DNA of 64,000 nucleotides from an uncultured Oscillospiraceae bacterium (GTDB lineage: Bacteria; Bacillota; Clostridia; Oscillospirales; Oscillospiraceae). The stretch lies in contig CAKTOW010000004.1 in assembly GCA_934590325.1 (NCBI GenBank), forward strand, positions 1-64,000, in the 5' to 3' direction. Positions within the stretch are counted from its first letter, which is position 1, and each line of letters opens with the position of its first letter. The notes below the pieces were generated by a model, which worked only from the letters and a program-made list of their open reading frames with translations, was not told where the DNA came from and did no database searches. Made by a program: the position numbers and the translations under genes. This document shows positions 33,332 through 42,219 of this stretch, in pieces.

Positions 33332-33360
33332 ATTGTACACCTATCGACGGCATTTGTCAA
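33332..33360 (-). promoter_or_regulatory. Promoter of the candidate regulatory RNA
   Basis: TTGACA (33360-33355), an exact 17-bp spacer and TACAAT (33337-33332) on the minus strand; one of the best sigma-A matches in the window. It is divergent from the uvrC promoter. Confidence 0.85.
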
Positions 33361-33407
33361 ACGATTTTTTCCCGGTACCGACGCCGGGAATTACTGGATT
33401 TTTCTCC

Positions 33408-33436
33408 TTGCCCCCACACGCAGCCGGTGGTATACT
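33408..33436 (+). promoter_or_regulatory. Sigma-A promoter of uvrC
   Basis: TTGCCC (33408-33413), a 17-bp spacer and TATACT (33431-33436). Confidence 0.7.
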
Positions 33437-33469
33437 GTCTCCAACATGCATGGAAGGGAGGTGCCCGCC

Positions 33470-35284
33470 GTGACACGGGACGAACTGCGCGCCAAGGCCA
33501 ACGAGCTGCCGCTGCTGCCGGGCGTCTATCTGATGATGGACAGGACCGGGCAGGTCATTTACGTGGGCAAGGCCAAAAAGCTGAAAAACCGCGTCAGCCA
33601 GTATTTCCAGGACACGTCCTCCCACAACGAAAAGACCCGGATGATGGTGGCCCACGTGGACCGCTTCGACACCATCATCGTCCGCTCGGAGTTCGAGGCG
33701 CTGGTGCTGGAGAACTCCCTGATCAAGCGCCATCAGCCCCGGTACAACATCCTCCTGAAGGACGATAAGGGCTATCCCTTTGTCCGCCTGGACAGCGGCG
33801 AGTACCCGCGTTTTTCCCTGGTGAACCGCACCGCAGACGACGGTGCCAGGTACTACGGCCCCTTTGGCGGCCGGCACGAGACACGGCTGGCGCTGGATGC
33901 TGTCTGCGCCGCCCTGCACCTGCCCACCTGTTCCCGAAAGTTCCCTCGGGACATCGGGAAGGAGCGCCCCTGCCTGAACTTCCACATGGGGCGCTGCGAC
34001 GGCTTCTGCCGCCCGGACGGCCCCGGCGCCGACGAGTACCGCCGCCGCATGACCCAGGCCGCCGCCCTGCTGGACGGCAAGCTGAAGGCCGTCACCGCCG
34101 AACTCACCGAGAGGATGACCGCTGCCGCCGAGGCGCTGGATTTCGAGACCGCCGCCGCCCTCCGCGACCGGGTGCGGGCCCTGTCTGTGCTGACGAAGGA
34201 CCAGCAGGTCATTGCCGGTATCTGCGCCGACACGGATGTGTGGGGTGCCTACACCAGTCCCGCCCGCTCCGGCTGCGCTATCCTGCACATCGAGGGCGGC
34301 GACCTGCTGGCGCGGCAGACCGAGGTGTTCCCCGACGCCGCGGACAGCGAGAGCGCCCTGCTCTCCGCCGTGGTGCCGCAGTACTACCTGTCCCGCAGCG
34401 CTCTGCCCCGCGAGATACTGCTGCCCGCGCCCATGGAGGACGCCGACGCCCTGGCCGCCCTGCTGACCGAGCGCGCCGGCCGCACCGTCACCATACGCCA
34501 GCCCCAGCGCGGCCAGCGCCGCGCCCTGCTGGACATCGCCCACCGCAACGCCCGGGAGGAGGTGGAGAGGGTCACTGACGCCGCCCAACGCATCAACGGC
34601 ACCCTGCGCCTGCTGCAGGAGACCGCGCAGCTGCCCGTCCTGCCCCGCCGCATGGAGAGCTACGACATCTCCCACACCGGCGGCGCCGACCAGGTGGGCG
34701 GCATGGTGGTCTTTCAGGACGGTAAGCCCCTGAAGTCCGCCTACCGCCGCTTCCGGATAGAGACCTGCGACGGTGCCGACGACTACGGCGCCATGCGGGA
34801 GGTGCTCACTCGGCGGTTCCACCGGTATCTGGACGGCGACGAGAAGTTCGCCCCCCTGCCCGACCTGCTGCTGATAGACGGCGGCCAGGAGCACGCCCGT
34901 GTGGCCGAGCAGGTGCTGTCTGAGGTGGGGCTCACCGTCCCGGTGCTGGGCATGGTCAAGGACGACCGCCACCGCACCCGCGCCCTGATCACCGCCCGCG
35001 GGCAGAAGCTGGGCATACAGCAGACCCCGGCACTGTTCGCCCTTATCGGCACTGTGCAGGAGGAGGTACACCGCTTTGCCATCGCCTACCACCACCAGAA
35101 GCACACAAAGTCCGCCAAGCGCTCCCAGCTGGACAACATCCCCGGCGTGGGCGAGGCGCGGAAAAAGAAGCTGCTGCAGCACTTCGGCACCGTCACGGCG
35201 GTGAAGAACGCCACGGCGGAGCAGCTTGCCGCCGTGGTGCCGGAGACCGCCGCCCGGGCGGTGTATGAGAAGTTCCATGGATAA
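33470..35284 (+). CDS. uvrC: Excinuclease ABC subunit C
   Basis: A 604-residue nuclease that makes both cuts around DNA lesions with UvrA and UvrB. It has the N-terminal GIY-YIG domain (PGVYLM and IYVGKAKKLKNRV, ~15-90), a UvrB-interacting helix (~195-230), the RNase H-like C-terminal nuclease with SYDISHTGG and LLIDGG, and a final helix-hairpin-helix pair (IPGVGEARKKKLL). GTG at 33470 is chosen because AGGGAGGT lies 7 nt before it and the promoter just upstream; the frame is open further left but crosses the promoter. Confidence 0.95.
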   Translation: MTRDELRAKANELPLLPGVYLMMDRTGQVIYVGKAKKLKNRVSQYFQDTSSHNEKTRMMVAHVDRFDTIIVRSEFEALVLENSLIKRHQPRYNILLKDDKGYPFVRLDSGEYPRFSLVNRTADDGARYYGPFGGRHETRLALDAVCAALHLPTCSRKFPRDIGKERPCLNFHMGRCDGFCRPDGPGADEYRRRMTQAAALLDGKLKAVTAELTERMTAAAEALDFETAAALRDRVRALSVLTKDQQVIAGICADTDVWGAYTSPARSGCAILHIEGGDLLARQTEVFPDAADSESALLSAVVPQYYLSRSALPREILLPAPMEDADALAALLTERAGRTVTIRQPQRGQRRALLDIAHRNAREEVERVTDAAQRINGTLRLLQETAQLPVLPRRMESYDISHTGGADQVGGMVVFQDGKPLKSAYRRFRIETCDGADDYGAMREVLTRRFHRYLDGDEKFAPLPDLLLIDGGQEHARVAEQVLSEVGLTVPVLGMVKDDRHRTRALITARGQKLGIQQTPALFALIGTVQEEVHRFAIAYHHQKHTKSAKRSQLDNIPGVGEARKKKLLQHFGTVTAVKNATAEQLAAVVPETAARAVYEKFHG

Positions 35285-35289
35285 ATAGG

Positions 35290-35317
35290 AAAAGCCCCCG
35301 TATCCGGGGGCTTTTTT
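35290..35317. terminator. Bidirectional terminator between uvrC and recG
   Basis: AAAAGCCCCCG and CGGGGGCTTTT arms around TATC, followed by T. Confidence 0.9.
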
Positions 35318-35320
35318 GCG

Positions 35321-37378
35321 TTAATTCAACGCGCTCTCGTTCAGTTCAAACAGCGCGGCGATGCGGCGGCGCAGGGGCGCGTGTTCGCCCTCTGACAGCG
35401 TGGGGTCGCGCTGGAGCAGCGCCTGCGCGGCGTCCCGGGCCTCGGCCAGCAGCGGCATGTCGCAGCTGAGGTCGGCGGCTTTCAGCGCCGGAAGGCCGTG
35501 CTGCCGGCTGCCGAAGAAGTCGCCCGGTCCCCGCAGCTTCAGATCCTCCTCCGCGATGCGGAAGCCGTCGCTGCTCTCCGTCAGCACCTTCAGGCGGCGC
35601 TTCGTGTCCTCGTTCTGCACGTCGCTGAGCAGCACGCACCAGCTCTGCGCCTGCCCCCGGCCCACGCGGCCCCGCAGCTGGTGCAGCTGGCTCAGGCCGA
35701 ACCGGTCGGCGTTCTCCACCACCATCAGCGTGGCGTTGGGCACGTCCACACCCACCTCCACCACCGTGGTGGACACCAGGATGTCGCTCTCTCCGGCGGC
35801 GAAGGTTGCCATGACCTTCTCCTTTTCCCTGGGTTTCATTTTCCCGTGCAGCACCGCCACCCGCAGGTCAGGGAACGTCTTTTCCTGCAGCGTCTTGGCG
35901 TAGGCCGTTACGGCCTTCCGCTCGTCGGGCACATCGTCGTCCTCGTCGCCCACCAGCGGGCATACGATGAACACCTGGTGTCCCTCCTGTACCTGTTTGC
36001 GGATGAATCCGTTCAGCCGCTGGCGGTATTTCTCCCCCAGGGCGAAGGTGTCCACCCTCTGCCGTCCCGGCGGCAGCTCGTCGATGACGGATACCTCCAG
36101 GTCGCCGTAGATGATCAGTGCCAGCGTTCGGGGGATGGGCGTGGCCGACAGCACCAGCAGGTGGGGGGAGTGCCCCTTCTGCGCCAGCGCCGAGCGCTGG
36201 TCCACGCCGAAGCGGTGCTGCTCGTCCGTGATGACCAGGCCCAGGCGGCTGTACTGCACGTCCTCCGTCAGCAGCGCGTGGGTGCCGATGCACAGGTCGA
36301 TGTCCCCGCTCTGCAGCCCGGCCAGTATGGCCCGCCGCTCCTTGGCGGGGGTGGAGCCCGTCAGCAGCGCGCACTGCATCCCGAACCGCGTGAACAGCGG
36401 CTGCAGGTTCTCGTAGTGCTGCCGCGCCAGTATCTCCGTGGGCGCCATCAGCGCCGACTGCCAGCTGTTTTCCGCCGCGAACCACGCGCACGCCGCGGCC
36501 ACCATGGTCTTGCCGCTGCCCACGTCGCCCTGGCACAGCCGGTTCATGGGCCGCCCGGAGGTCATGTCGCCTACCGCGTCGCCGATGGCGCGCTTCTGCG
36601 CCCCCGTCAGTGGGAATGGCAGTGCCCCGTAAAAGCCCTCCATGTCCACCGGTCCGCACTGCGGGCCCTGTACGTTCTCCCGCCGCTTCCGCAGCAGGGA
36701 CAGGCCGCAGCTGAGGGTGAACAGCTCCTCGAACACCAGCCGCCGCCGTGCCGTGTCCAGCGCTTCCGGCGATGCCGGGAAGTGTATGTTCTCATAGGCG
36801 AACCCGGCGTAGCACAGCCAGTGTGCCTGCCGCACCTCGTCGGGCAGCACGTCCTCCGGCAGGTCCCGGCAGGCGTCCAGCCCTTGCCGCACGGCCTTGG
36901 CCATCATGATCTGGGTGATGCCCGCTGTCAGAGGATAGACGGGCATGATGCGCCCAGTCAGCAGTTGCTGCCCTTCGCGCTCCAGCAGGGGATTCACCAT
37001 CTTGCGGCGTATGCCGCCGCCCTCCGCCTTACCGTAGAAGATATAGGTCTCGCCGGTGTGCAGGCTGCTCTCCCGGTAGCCCTGGTTGAAGAACGCCACG
37101 TCCAGCACGCCGCCGTCGTCCACCGCTCGCACCTGCACCAGCGTCCGCCCGCCGGGTATACGGGTACCCCTGGGGGGCTGGGCGATCATGGCTCTGCAGC
37201 AGGCGTATTGTCCCTCCGGCAGCTGCCGGATGGGGAATATCTGTGACCGGTCCTCCCACCGCCGGGGGTAGTAGGACAGCAAATCCCCCAGCGTCCGTAT
37301 GCCCAGCTTCTCCAGAGCCTTGGCCCGGGTCTCGCCCACGCCCTTTACGTACCGCACATCGGTGCTCATGTCCGCCAT
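35321..37378 (-). CDS. recG: ATP-dependent DNA helicase RecG
   Basis: A 685-residue helicase that remodels stalled forks and branched DNA. An N-terminal wedge/OB region (~1-230) precedes motif I GDVGSGKT, motif II ITDEQHRFG, motif III LSATPIPRTL, and motifs V-VI VSTTVVEVGVDVPNA and QLRGRVGRG. The start at 37378 has GGAGGG 7 nt upstream; an in-frame codon 15 residues earlier overlaps the promoter -10. Confidence 0.95.
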   Translation of the reverse strand: MADMSTDVRYVKGVGETRAKALEKLGIRTLGDLLSYYPRRWEDRSQIFPIRQLPEGQYACCRAMIAQPPRGTRIPGGRTLVQVRAVDDGGVLDVAFFNQGYRESSLHTGETYIFYGKAEGGGIRRKMVNPLLEREGQQLLTGRIMPVYPLTAGITQIMMAKAVRQGLDACRDLPEDVLPDEVRQAHWLCYAGFAYENIHFPASPEALDTARRRLVFEELFTLSCGLSLLRKRRENVQGPQCGPVDMEGFYGALPFPLTGAQKRAIGDAVGDMTSGRPMNRLCQGDVGSGKTMVAAACAWFAAENSWQSALMAPTEILARQHYENLQPLFTRFGMQCALLTGSTPAKERRAILAGLQSGDIDLCIGTHALLTEDVQYSRLGLVITDEQHRFGVDQRSALAQKGHSPHLLVLSATPIPRTLALIIYGDLEVSVIDELPPGRQRVDTFALGEKYRQRLNGFIRKQVQEGHQVFIVCPLVGDEDDDVPDERKAVTAYAKTLQEKTFPDLRVAVLHGKMKPREKEKVMATFAAGESDILVSTTVVEVGVDVPNATLMVVENADRFGLSQLHQLRGRVGRGQAQSWCVLLSDVQNEDTKRRLKVLTESSDGFRIAEEDLKLRGPGDFFGSRQHGLPALKAADLSCDMPLLAEARDAAQALLQRDPTLSEGEHAPLRRRIAALFELNESALN

Positions 37379-37413
37379 CTGTTTCCCTCCCTCCGGTGTG
37401 ACGTATTTCTGCC

Positions 37414-37442
37414 ATTGTACCATACTTCCTCCGCGAAAACAA
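37414..37442 (-). promoter_or_regulatory. Sigma-A promoter of recG
   Basis: TTGTTT (37442-37437), a 17-bp spacer and TACAAT (37419-37414) on the minus strand. Confidence 0.65.
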
Positions 37443-37446
37443 ACAG

Positions 37447-37478
37447 AAAACCGGGACGGCGCCGCCGTCCCGGTTTTG
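37447..37478 (-). terminator. Terminator of the FAD oxidoreductase gene
   Basis: 14-bp arms AAAACCGGGACGGC and complement around GCC, with T-rich flank. Confidence 0.85.
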
Positions 37479-37482
37479 CGGT

Positions 37483-38856
37483 TTATTCATTTTCCACCAG
37501 GTACCGTGCCACGTACACGCCGCTGGCGCTGGCGTGGGACAGAGAGTGGGTCACGCCGCTGCCGTCGCCGATGACGAACAGGCCCTTGTGAGGCGTCTCC
37601 AGATGCTGGTCCAGCGCCACCTCCATGTTGTAGAACTTCACCTCCACGCCGTAGAGCAGCGTGTCGTCGCTGGCGGTGCCGGGGGCGATCTTGTCCAGGG
37701 CGTAGAGCATTTCGATGATGCCGTCCAGGATACGCTTGGGCATCACCAGGCTCAAATCGCCGGGTGTGGCGGCCAGCGTGGGGGTCATGAAGCCCTTTTC
37801 GATGCGCTTGGGGGTGCTGCGCTGGCCGCGGATCAGGTCGCCGAACCGCTGGACCATCACGCCGCCGCCCAGCATATTGCTCAGGCGCGCGATGCTCTCG
37901 CCGTAGCCGTTGCTGTCCCGGAACGGCTCGGTGAAGTGCTTGGACACCAGCAGGGCGAAGTTGGTGTTCTCCGTGTGCATGGCGGGGTCCTCATAGCTGT
38001 GGCCGTTGACGGTGACGATGCCGTTGGTGTTCTCGTTCACCACCGCGCCCCGGGGATTCATACAGAAGGTGCGCACCTTGTCCTGGTACTTCTCGGTCTT
38101 ATAGACGATCTTGCTCTCGTACAGCTCGTCGGTGATGGGGGCGAACACCTCGGCGGGCAGCTCCACCCGCACACCGATGTCCACGCGGTTGGACTTGGTG
38201 GGGATGTCCAGCGCCTCGCACACGGACTCCATCCACTTGCTGCCGCTGCGCCCCACGGAGATGATGCACTTGCGCCCCACGAAGGTGCCCTTGTCCGTCT
38301 CCGCCTCATAGCCGCCGTCGGCGGTCACGGTCAACGCCTTCACCGGGGTCAGGAAGTGGAACTCCACGTGCTCCTTCAGCCGGGCGTACAGATTTTCCAG
38401 CACCTTGTAGTTGATGTCCGTGCCCAGGTGGCGCACGGAGGCGTCCAGCAGATGCAGGTCGTTCTGCAGGCACAGCCGCTTGAAGCTGCTGTCCGCCGTG
38501 GAGTACAGCTTGGTGCCCGCGCCGCCGCAGGCCACGTTGATGTCGTCCACATAGCGCATCAGCTCCATGGCCTTCTGCTTGCCGATGTACTCGTACAGGG
38601 TGCCGCCGAACTCGTTGGTCAGGTTGTATTTGCCGTCGGAGAACGCGCCCGCGCCGCCGAAGCCGTTCATGATGGCGCAGGTCTTACAGTGGATGCAGGA
38701 CTTGATCTTGTCGCCGTCGATGGGACAGTGCCGCTTCTCCAGCGGATTGCCCGCCTCCAGCACGGCCACCTTCCACTCCGGCTTGCGCTGCATCAGTTCA
38801 TAGGCGGAGAAGATCCCGCCGGGGCCTGCGCCGATAATCATTACATCATAAGTCAT
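37483..38856 (-). CDS. FAD-dependent oxidoreductase (COG2509 type)
   Basis: A 457-residue flavoprotein. The N-terminal FAD-binding motif is IIGAGPGGIFSAYEL; a cysteine pair CIHCKTC (about 54-60) precedes GFGGAGAFSDGKYN, both characteristic of this family of uncharacterised dehydrogenases; the C-terminal FAD segment is GLFVIGDGSGVTHS. AGGAGG precedes the ATG. It is monocistronic. Its substrate is unknown, and a thiol or iron-sulfur role for the cysteines is only a possibility. Confidence 0.88.
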   Translation of the reverse strand: MTYDVMIIGAGPGGIFSAYELMQRKPEWKVAVLEAGNPLEKRHCPIDGDKIKSCIHCKTCAIMNGFGGAGAFSDGKYNLTNEFGGTLYEYIGKQKAMELMRYVDDINVACGGAGTKLYSTADSSFKRLCLQNDLHLLDASVRHLGTDINYKVLENLYARLKEHVEFHFLTPVKALTVTADGGYEAETDKGTFVGRKCIISVGRSGSKWMESVCEALDIPTKSNRVDIGVRVELPAEVFAPITDELYESKIVYKTEKYQDKVRTFCMNPRGAVVNENTNGIVTVNGHSYEDPAMHTENTNFALLVSKHFTEPFRDSNGYGESIARLSNMLGGGVMVQRFGDLIRGQRSTPKRIEKGFMTPTLAATPGDLSLVMPKRILDGIIEMLYALDKIAPGTASDDTLLYGVEVKFYNMEVALDQHLETPHKGLFVIGDGSGVTHSLSHASASGVYVARYLVENE

Positions 38857-38888
38857 GGAGATACCTCCTTATTTTTAGTCCACAAATC

Positions 38889-38916
38889 ATTATACCAAGG
38901 AAAGCGGAAGTTGCAA
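38889..38916 (-). promoter_or_regulatory. Sigma-A promoter of the FAD oxidoreductase gene
   Basis: TTGCAA (38916-38911), a 16-bp spacer and TATAAT (38894-38889) on the minus strand. Confidence 0.75.
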
Positions 38917-38952
38917 CTTACAATTTTTAATGGCTGGTATATGGAAATGTGA

Positions 38953-38981
38953 TTCCGTTTTGCGTCGGAATATGCTACAAT
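38953..38981 (+). promoter_or_regulatory. Promoter of thyA-folA
   Basis: TACAAT (38976-38981) with a weak TTCCGT -35 at 17 bp. Confidence 0.55.
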
Positions 38982-39009
38982 GGAGAAAATCACACAGGAG
39001 GGCGCGACT

Positions 39010-39840
39010 ATGAGCTACGCAGACCGCATTTTCAAGGAGAACTGCCGGGAGATCCTGACCCGCGGCGTCTGGGACACGGAGCAGAACGTCCGTCCCCACT
39101 GGGACGACGGTGCCCCCGCCCACACGGTAAAGAAATTCGGCATCGTCAACCGCTATAATTTGCAGGAGGAGTTCCCCATCCTCACCGTTCGCCGCACGTT
39201 TTTCAAGACGTGCATCGACGAGCTGCTGTGGATCTGGCAGCAGAAGTCCAACAACATCCACGACCTGCGCGGCCATATCTGGGATAGCTGGGCGGACGAG
39301 ACCGGCTCCATTGGCAAGGCCTACGGCTACCAGCTGGCGGTGAAGCACCAATACCCGGAGGGCGAGATGGACCAGGTGGACCGGGTGCTCTATGACCTGA
39401 AGCACAACCCCGCCAGCCGCCGTATTCTGACGAATATCTACAACTTCGCCGACCTTCACGAGATGGCTCTCTACCCCTGCGCCTACTCCATGACCTTCAA
39501 TGTCTCCGGCAGCACCCTCAACGCCATCCTGAACCAACGGTCACAGGATATGCTGGCCGCCAACAACTGGAACGTGGTGCAGTACAGTGTCCTGGTACAC
39601 ATGATGGCGCAGGTGTCCGGGCTGCAAGCGGGCGAGCTTGTCCATGTTATCGCCGACGCCCATATCTACGACCGCCACGTGCCCATCATCGAAAGACTGC
39701 TGGAGCGGGAGGAGAGCCCCGCGCCCGAATTCATTATCGACAAGTCCGTTACGGACTTCTATCAGTTCACCCGCGACAGCTTCTCTCTGGAGGGCTACGA
39801 CCCGCAGCCCTTCGAGGACAAGATCCCCGTGGCCATTTGA
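39010..39840 (+). CDS. thyA: Thymidylate synthase
   Basis: Makes dTMP from dUMP with methylene-tetrahydrofolate. The 276-residue protein has the catalytic C157 in LYPCAYS, the dUMP-binding QRSQDMLAANNW and the HIYDRHV segment. The start at 39010 has AGGAGG 7 nt upstream; ten more codons are open upstream but precede that site. It is followed 12 bp later by folA, which regenerates the folate it oxidises. Confidence 0.95.
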   Translation: MSYADRIFKENCREILTRGVWDTEQNVRPHWDDGAPAHTVKKFGIVNRYNLQEEFPILTVRRTFFKTCIDELLWIWQQKSNNIHDLRGHIWDSWADETGSIGKAYGYQLAVKHQYPEGEMDQVDRVLYDLKHNPASRRILTNIYNFADLHEMALYPCAYSMTFNVSGSTLNAILNQRSQDMLAANNWNVVQYSVLVHMMAQVSGLQAGELVHVIADAHIYDRHVPIIERLLEREESPAPEFIIDKSVTDFYQFTRDSFSLEGYDPQPFEDKIPVAI

Positions 39841-39852
39841 GGAGGAACGCCC

Positions 39853-40347
39853 ATGTACGCCATCGTTGCCGTTGACGAGCGGTGGGGCATCGGCAGGGAT
39901 AACCGACTGCTGTTCCACCTGTCCGCCGACCTGAAGCGCTTCAAGGCGCTGACCTCCGGGCACACCGTCCTCATGGGGCGGAAAACGCTCCAATCCCTCC
40001 CCGGCGGCAGAGGGCTGCCCGGCCGCCGCAACCTCGTTCTGACCGGCGACCGCGGATTTTCCGCTGAGAACGCCGGGACCGTCCACTCGCCGGTGGAGGC
40101 CGTCCTCGCCGCGGGGGAGGACGCGTGGGTCATCGGCGGCGAGAGCGTCTACCGCCAGCTGCTGCCCCTGTGCCGGCGTGTCTTTGTCACCCGCATCGCC
40201 GCCGACGGCGGCGCGGATACGTTCTTCCCCGCGCTGGACAGTGACCCCGGGTGGACGCTGGACAAGCGCTCGGAGGACATGGAGGAGGGCGGCCTGCGGT
40301 TTTGGTACGAGGAGTACGTGCCCGCGCAGACAGACGAAGACGAATAA
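39853..40347 (+). CDS. folA: Dihydrofolate reductase
   Basis: A 164-residue NADPH-dependent enzyme. The N-terminal AIVAVDERWGIGRDN loop, the active-site acid in the SADLKRFK helix, LMGRKTLQSLP and VIGGESVYRQLLP are all present. GAGGAAC precedes the ATG. It forms an operon with thyA. Confidence 0.95.
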   Translation: MYAIVAVDERWGIGRDNRLLFHLSADLKRFKALTSGHTVLMGRKTLQSLPGGRGLPGRRNLVLTGDRGFSAENAGTVHSPVEAVLAAGEDAWVIGGESVYRQLLPLCRRVFVTRIAADGGADTFFPALDSDPGWTLDKRSEDMEEGGLRFWYEEYVPAQTDEDE

Positions 40348-40380
40348 AGAGATGACCGGCTTTCGCCGGTCATCTCTTTA
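40346..40380. terminator. Bidirectional terminator after folA
   Basis: 15-bp arms AAAGAGATGACCGGC and complement around TTTC. It overlaps the folA stop and the end of the convergent gene. Confidence 0.85.
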
Positions 40381-40791
40381 TTCGTCCATTTCCACGGTGA
40401 TATTGTCCGTGCCGTGTTCCTCAAATTCACCCAAATAGGTCTCCATCCGCGCCATGATCTCGTCATAGTTCTCCGGCGTGATGGGTGGATCGTCCATATC
40501 CCGCAGGGCCAGCTCCTGGGCCAGTATCTCGAAAAACGTGGTGTCCTCATAGGCCATGATGGCCTCGTGTATGCCGCCGTCGGCGAAGGCGCGGGAGGGG
40601 ATCAGCTCCCCCTGGTACAGCTCCGTCAGCGGCGCCATGCCGTGGTCAAGACAGTGGGCGAACACCAGGCTCTCCACCTGGTCGTACTCCTTGATGCGGT
40701 CGTCGCCCCGGGTGGAGTTCAGCACCCAGTTGCCTATGTACACCAGATCCAGCAGACGCCGGAACTGCTTTTCCGTCATTTTCAGTTCCAT
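40378..40791 (-). CDS. Conserved hypothetical acidic protein
   Basis: A 137-residue soluble, acidic protein of mostly helical character with no signal or membrane segment. Recognisable stretches are LVYIGNWVLNSTR and YEDTTFFEILAQELALRD. The second of two adjacent ATGs (40791) is preferred since GGAGG is 7 nt before it. Similar small proteins are common in clostridia, but I know of no function. It has its own promoter. Confidence 0.7.
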   Translation of the reverse strand: MELKMTEKQFRRLLDLVYIGNWVLNSTRGDDRIKEYDQVESLVFAHCLDHGMAPLTELYQGELIPSRAFADGGIHEAIMAYEDTTFFEILAQELALRDMDDPPITPENYDEIMARMETYLGEFEEHGTDNITVEMDE

Positions 40792-40829
40792 CATACCACC
40801 TCCGTCGTGTCGGGAACTTCATTTTCACG

Positions 40830-40858
40830 ATTATAGCACGTTACGCGCGGGATTGCCA
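40830..40858 (-). promoter_or_regulatory. Promoter of the hypothetical acidic protein gene
   Basis: TGGCAA (40858-40853), a 17-bp spacer and TATAAT (40835-40830) on the minus strand. Confidence 0.65.
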
Positions 40859-40892
40859 CAGAAAAAAATGAACAGGTGCGCCAATTTTTAGC

Positions 40893-40921
40893 TTGTATCG
40901 GCAGTGGAATCATAGTACAAT
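40893..40921 (+). promoter_or_regulatory. Sigma-A promoter of the murI-argS operon
   Basis: TTGTAT (40893-40898), a 17-bp spacer and TACAAT (40916-40921). Confidence 0.7.
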
Positions 40922-40961
40922 GTATTAGTTAATCTGGAGCAGTATCGAAAGGAGGGCGTGT

Positions 40962-41774
40962 ATGGATCAGCGGCCTATCGGGGTGTTTGACTCCGGACTC
41001 GGCGGCCTCACCGCCGTGCGGGAGATACGCAGTATCCTCCCCTCTGAGAACATTATATACTTCGGCGACACGTCCCGTGTCCCCTACGGCGGCCGCTCCC
41101 CGGAGATACTTCTGCGCTACGCCCGCCAGGATGTGCATTTCCTCCGCAGCTTCGATGTGAAGGCACTGCTGGTGGCCTGCGGCACCGTGTCCACCAACGC
41201 TTTGCCAGTGCTGGCCGCCGAAAGCGACATCCCCATCCTGGGCGTGGTGGAGCCGGCCTGCGCCGCCGCGGTGCGGGCCACCCGCAACAAGAGGGTCGGC
41301 CTGATCGCCACCGCAGCCTCCGTCCGCACGGGCGCCTACGAGCGGCGTCTGGCGCTGCTGGACAGCGGCATCCGGGTCTATGCCAAGGCCTGTCCCCTGT
41401 TCGTCCCGCTGGTGGAGAACGGGCGCTTCCGCCCCGGCGACGCGGTCATCGAGACCGTCGCCAGGGAATATCTGGAGCCCCTGCGCGCCACCGGCATCGA
41501 CACGCTGATCCTGGGCTGCACTCACTATCCGCTGCTGACGGAGATCATCGCGGACATCATGGGCCCCGGCGTCACGCTGGTGGATTCCGGCGCGTCGGCG
41601 GCACAGGCCCTGCGGCGCGAGCTGGACACCGCCGGGCTGCTGGCACAGCGGGAGAGCGGCGGGCTGACCCTGTACGCCAGCGACCGGCCGGAGGACTTCG
41701 GCGTGCTGGCGGGGCAATTCCTGCGCCGCCCGCTGGAGGGCGCCGTGCAGCACGTGGACATCGAGAGGTACTGA
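40962..41774 (+). CDS. murI: Glutamate racemase
   Basis: Supplies D-glutamate for peptidoglycan. The 270-residue protein has the N-terminal GVFDSGLGGLT, the two catalytic cysteines in ACGTVSTNA and GCTHYP, and the FGDTSRVPYG motif. AAAGGAGG precedes the ATG. The next gene starts 1 bp after its stop, so murI heads an operon with the DUF1934 gene and argS. Confidence 0.94.
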   Translation: MDQRPIGVFDSGLGGLTAVREIRSILPSENIIYFGDTSRVPYGGRSPEILLRYARQDVHFLRSFDVKALLVACGTVSTNALPVLAAESDIPILGVVEPACAAAVRATRNKRVGLIATAASVRTGAYERRLALLDSGIRVYAKACPLFVPLVENGRFRPGDAVIETVAREYLEPLRATGIDTLILGCTHYPLLTEIIADIMGPGVTLVDSGASAAQALRRELDTAGLLAQRESGGLTLYASDRPEDFGVLAGQFLRRPLEGAVQHVDIERY

Positions 41775-41775
41775 C

Positions 41776-42219
41776 ATGGACAAGGTACATGTACTGGCCC
41801 GCAGCCGCAGCAATTTCGCCGGCGGCGTGGACGAGCTGACCTTCCGGGGCACCGGCACGCTGGAGACCACGGACTACGGCCACCGGCTGCGCTACACGGC
41901 ACAGAACGAGGCCGACGGCAGCGGCGTGGCCTCGGAGATACGGCTGGAGACAAAGGAGCACCGGGCGGTGGTCATCACCGAGTCGAAGGACGGCGGCTAT
42001 GGGCTGCTGCTGGACCCGAAGCGGCAGACCGTGACCCAGATCGCCGGGGGCGACGGCGGCGCCCTGACGCTGCATGTGGACACAAAAGAGGTATCCTGGC
42101 ACCTGCCCCGGAGGGGGGAGGGCCGCATCACACTGACGTATACACTGCTCCTGGGCACGCAGGCGCTGTCCGCCCTGTGCCTGGAGCTGACACTGACGAA
42201 AGAGGAGAAGGACGTATGA
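41776..42219 (+). CDS. DUF1934 (YwiB-like) beta-barrel protein
   Basis: A 147-residue soluble protein with repeated strands (FRGTGTLETT, HRLRYTAQNE, TEIRLE-like segments) that fits the calycin-like DUF1934/YwiB family. Its place directly upstream of argS is conserved in Bacillus (ywiB-argS). Its stop overlaps the argS start by 4 nt (ATGA). No biochemical function is known to me. Confidence 0.85.
   Translation: MDKVHVLARSRSNFAGGVDELTFRGTGTLETTDYGHRLRYTAQNEADGSGVASEIRLETKEHRAVVITESKDGGYGLLLDPKRQTVTQIAGGDGGALTLHVDTKEVSWHLPRRGEGRITLTYTLLLGTQALSALCLELTLTKEEKDV

Noticed and set aside
40962..41774. Glutamate racemase with an altered active site (ACGT instead of ACNT)
   Set aside because: The catalytic cysteine is intact and this variant is usual in clostridial MurI.
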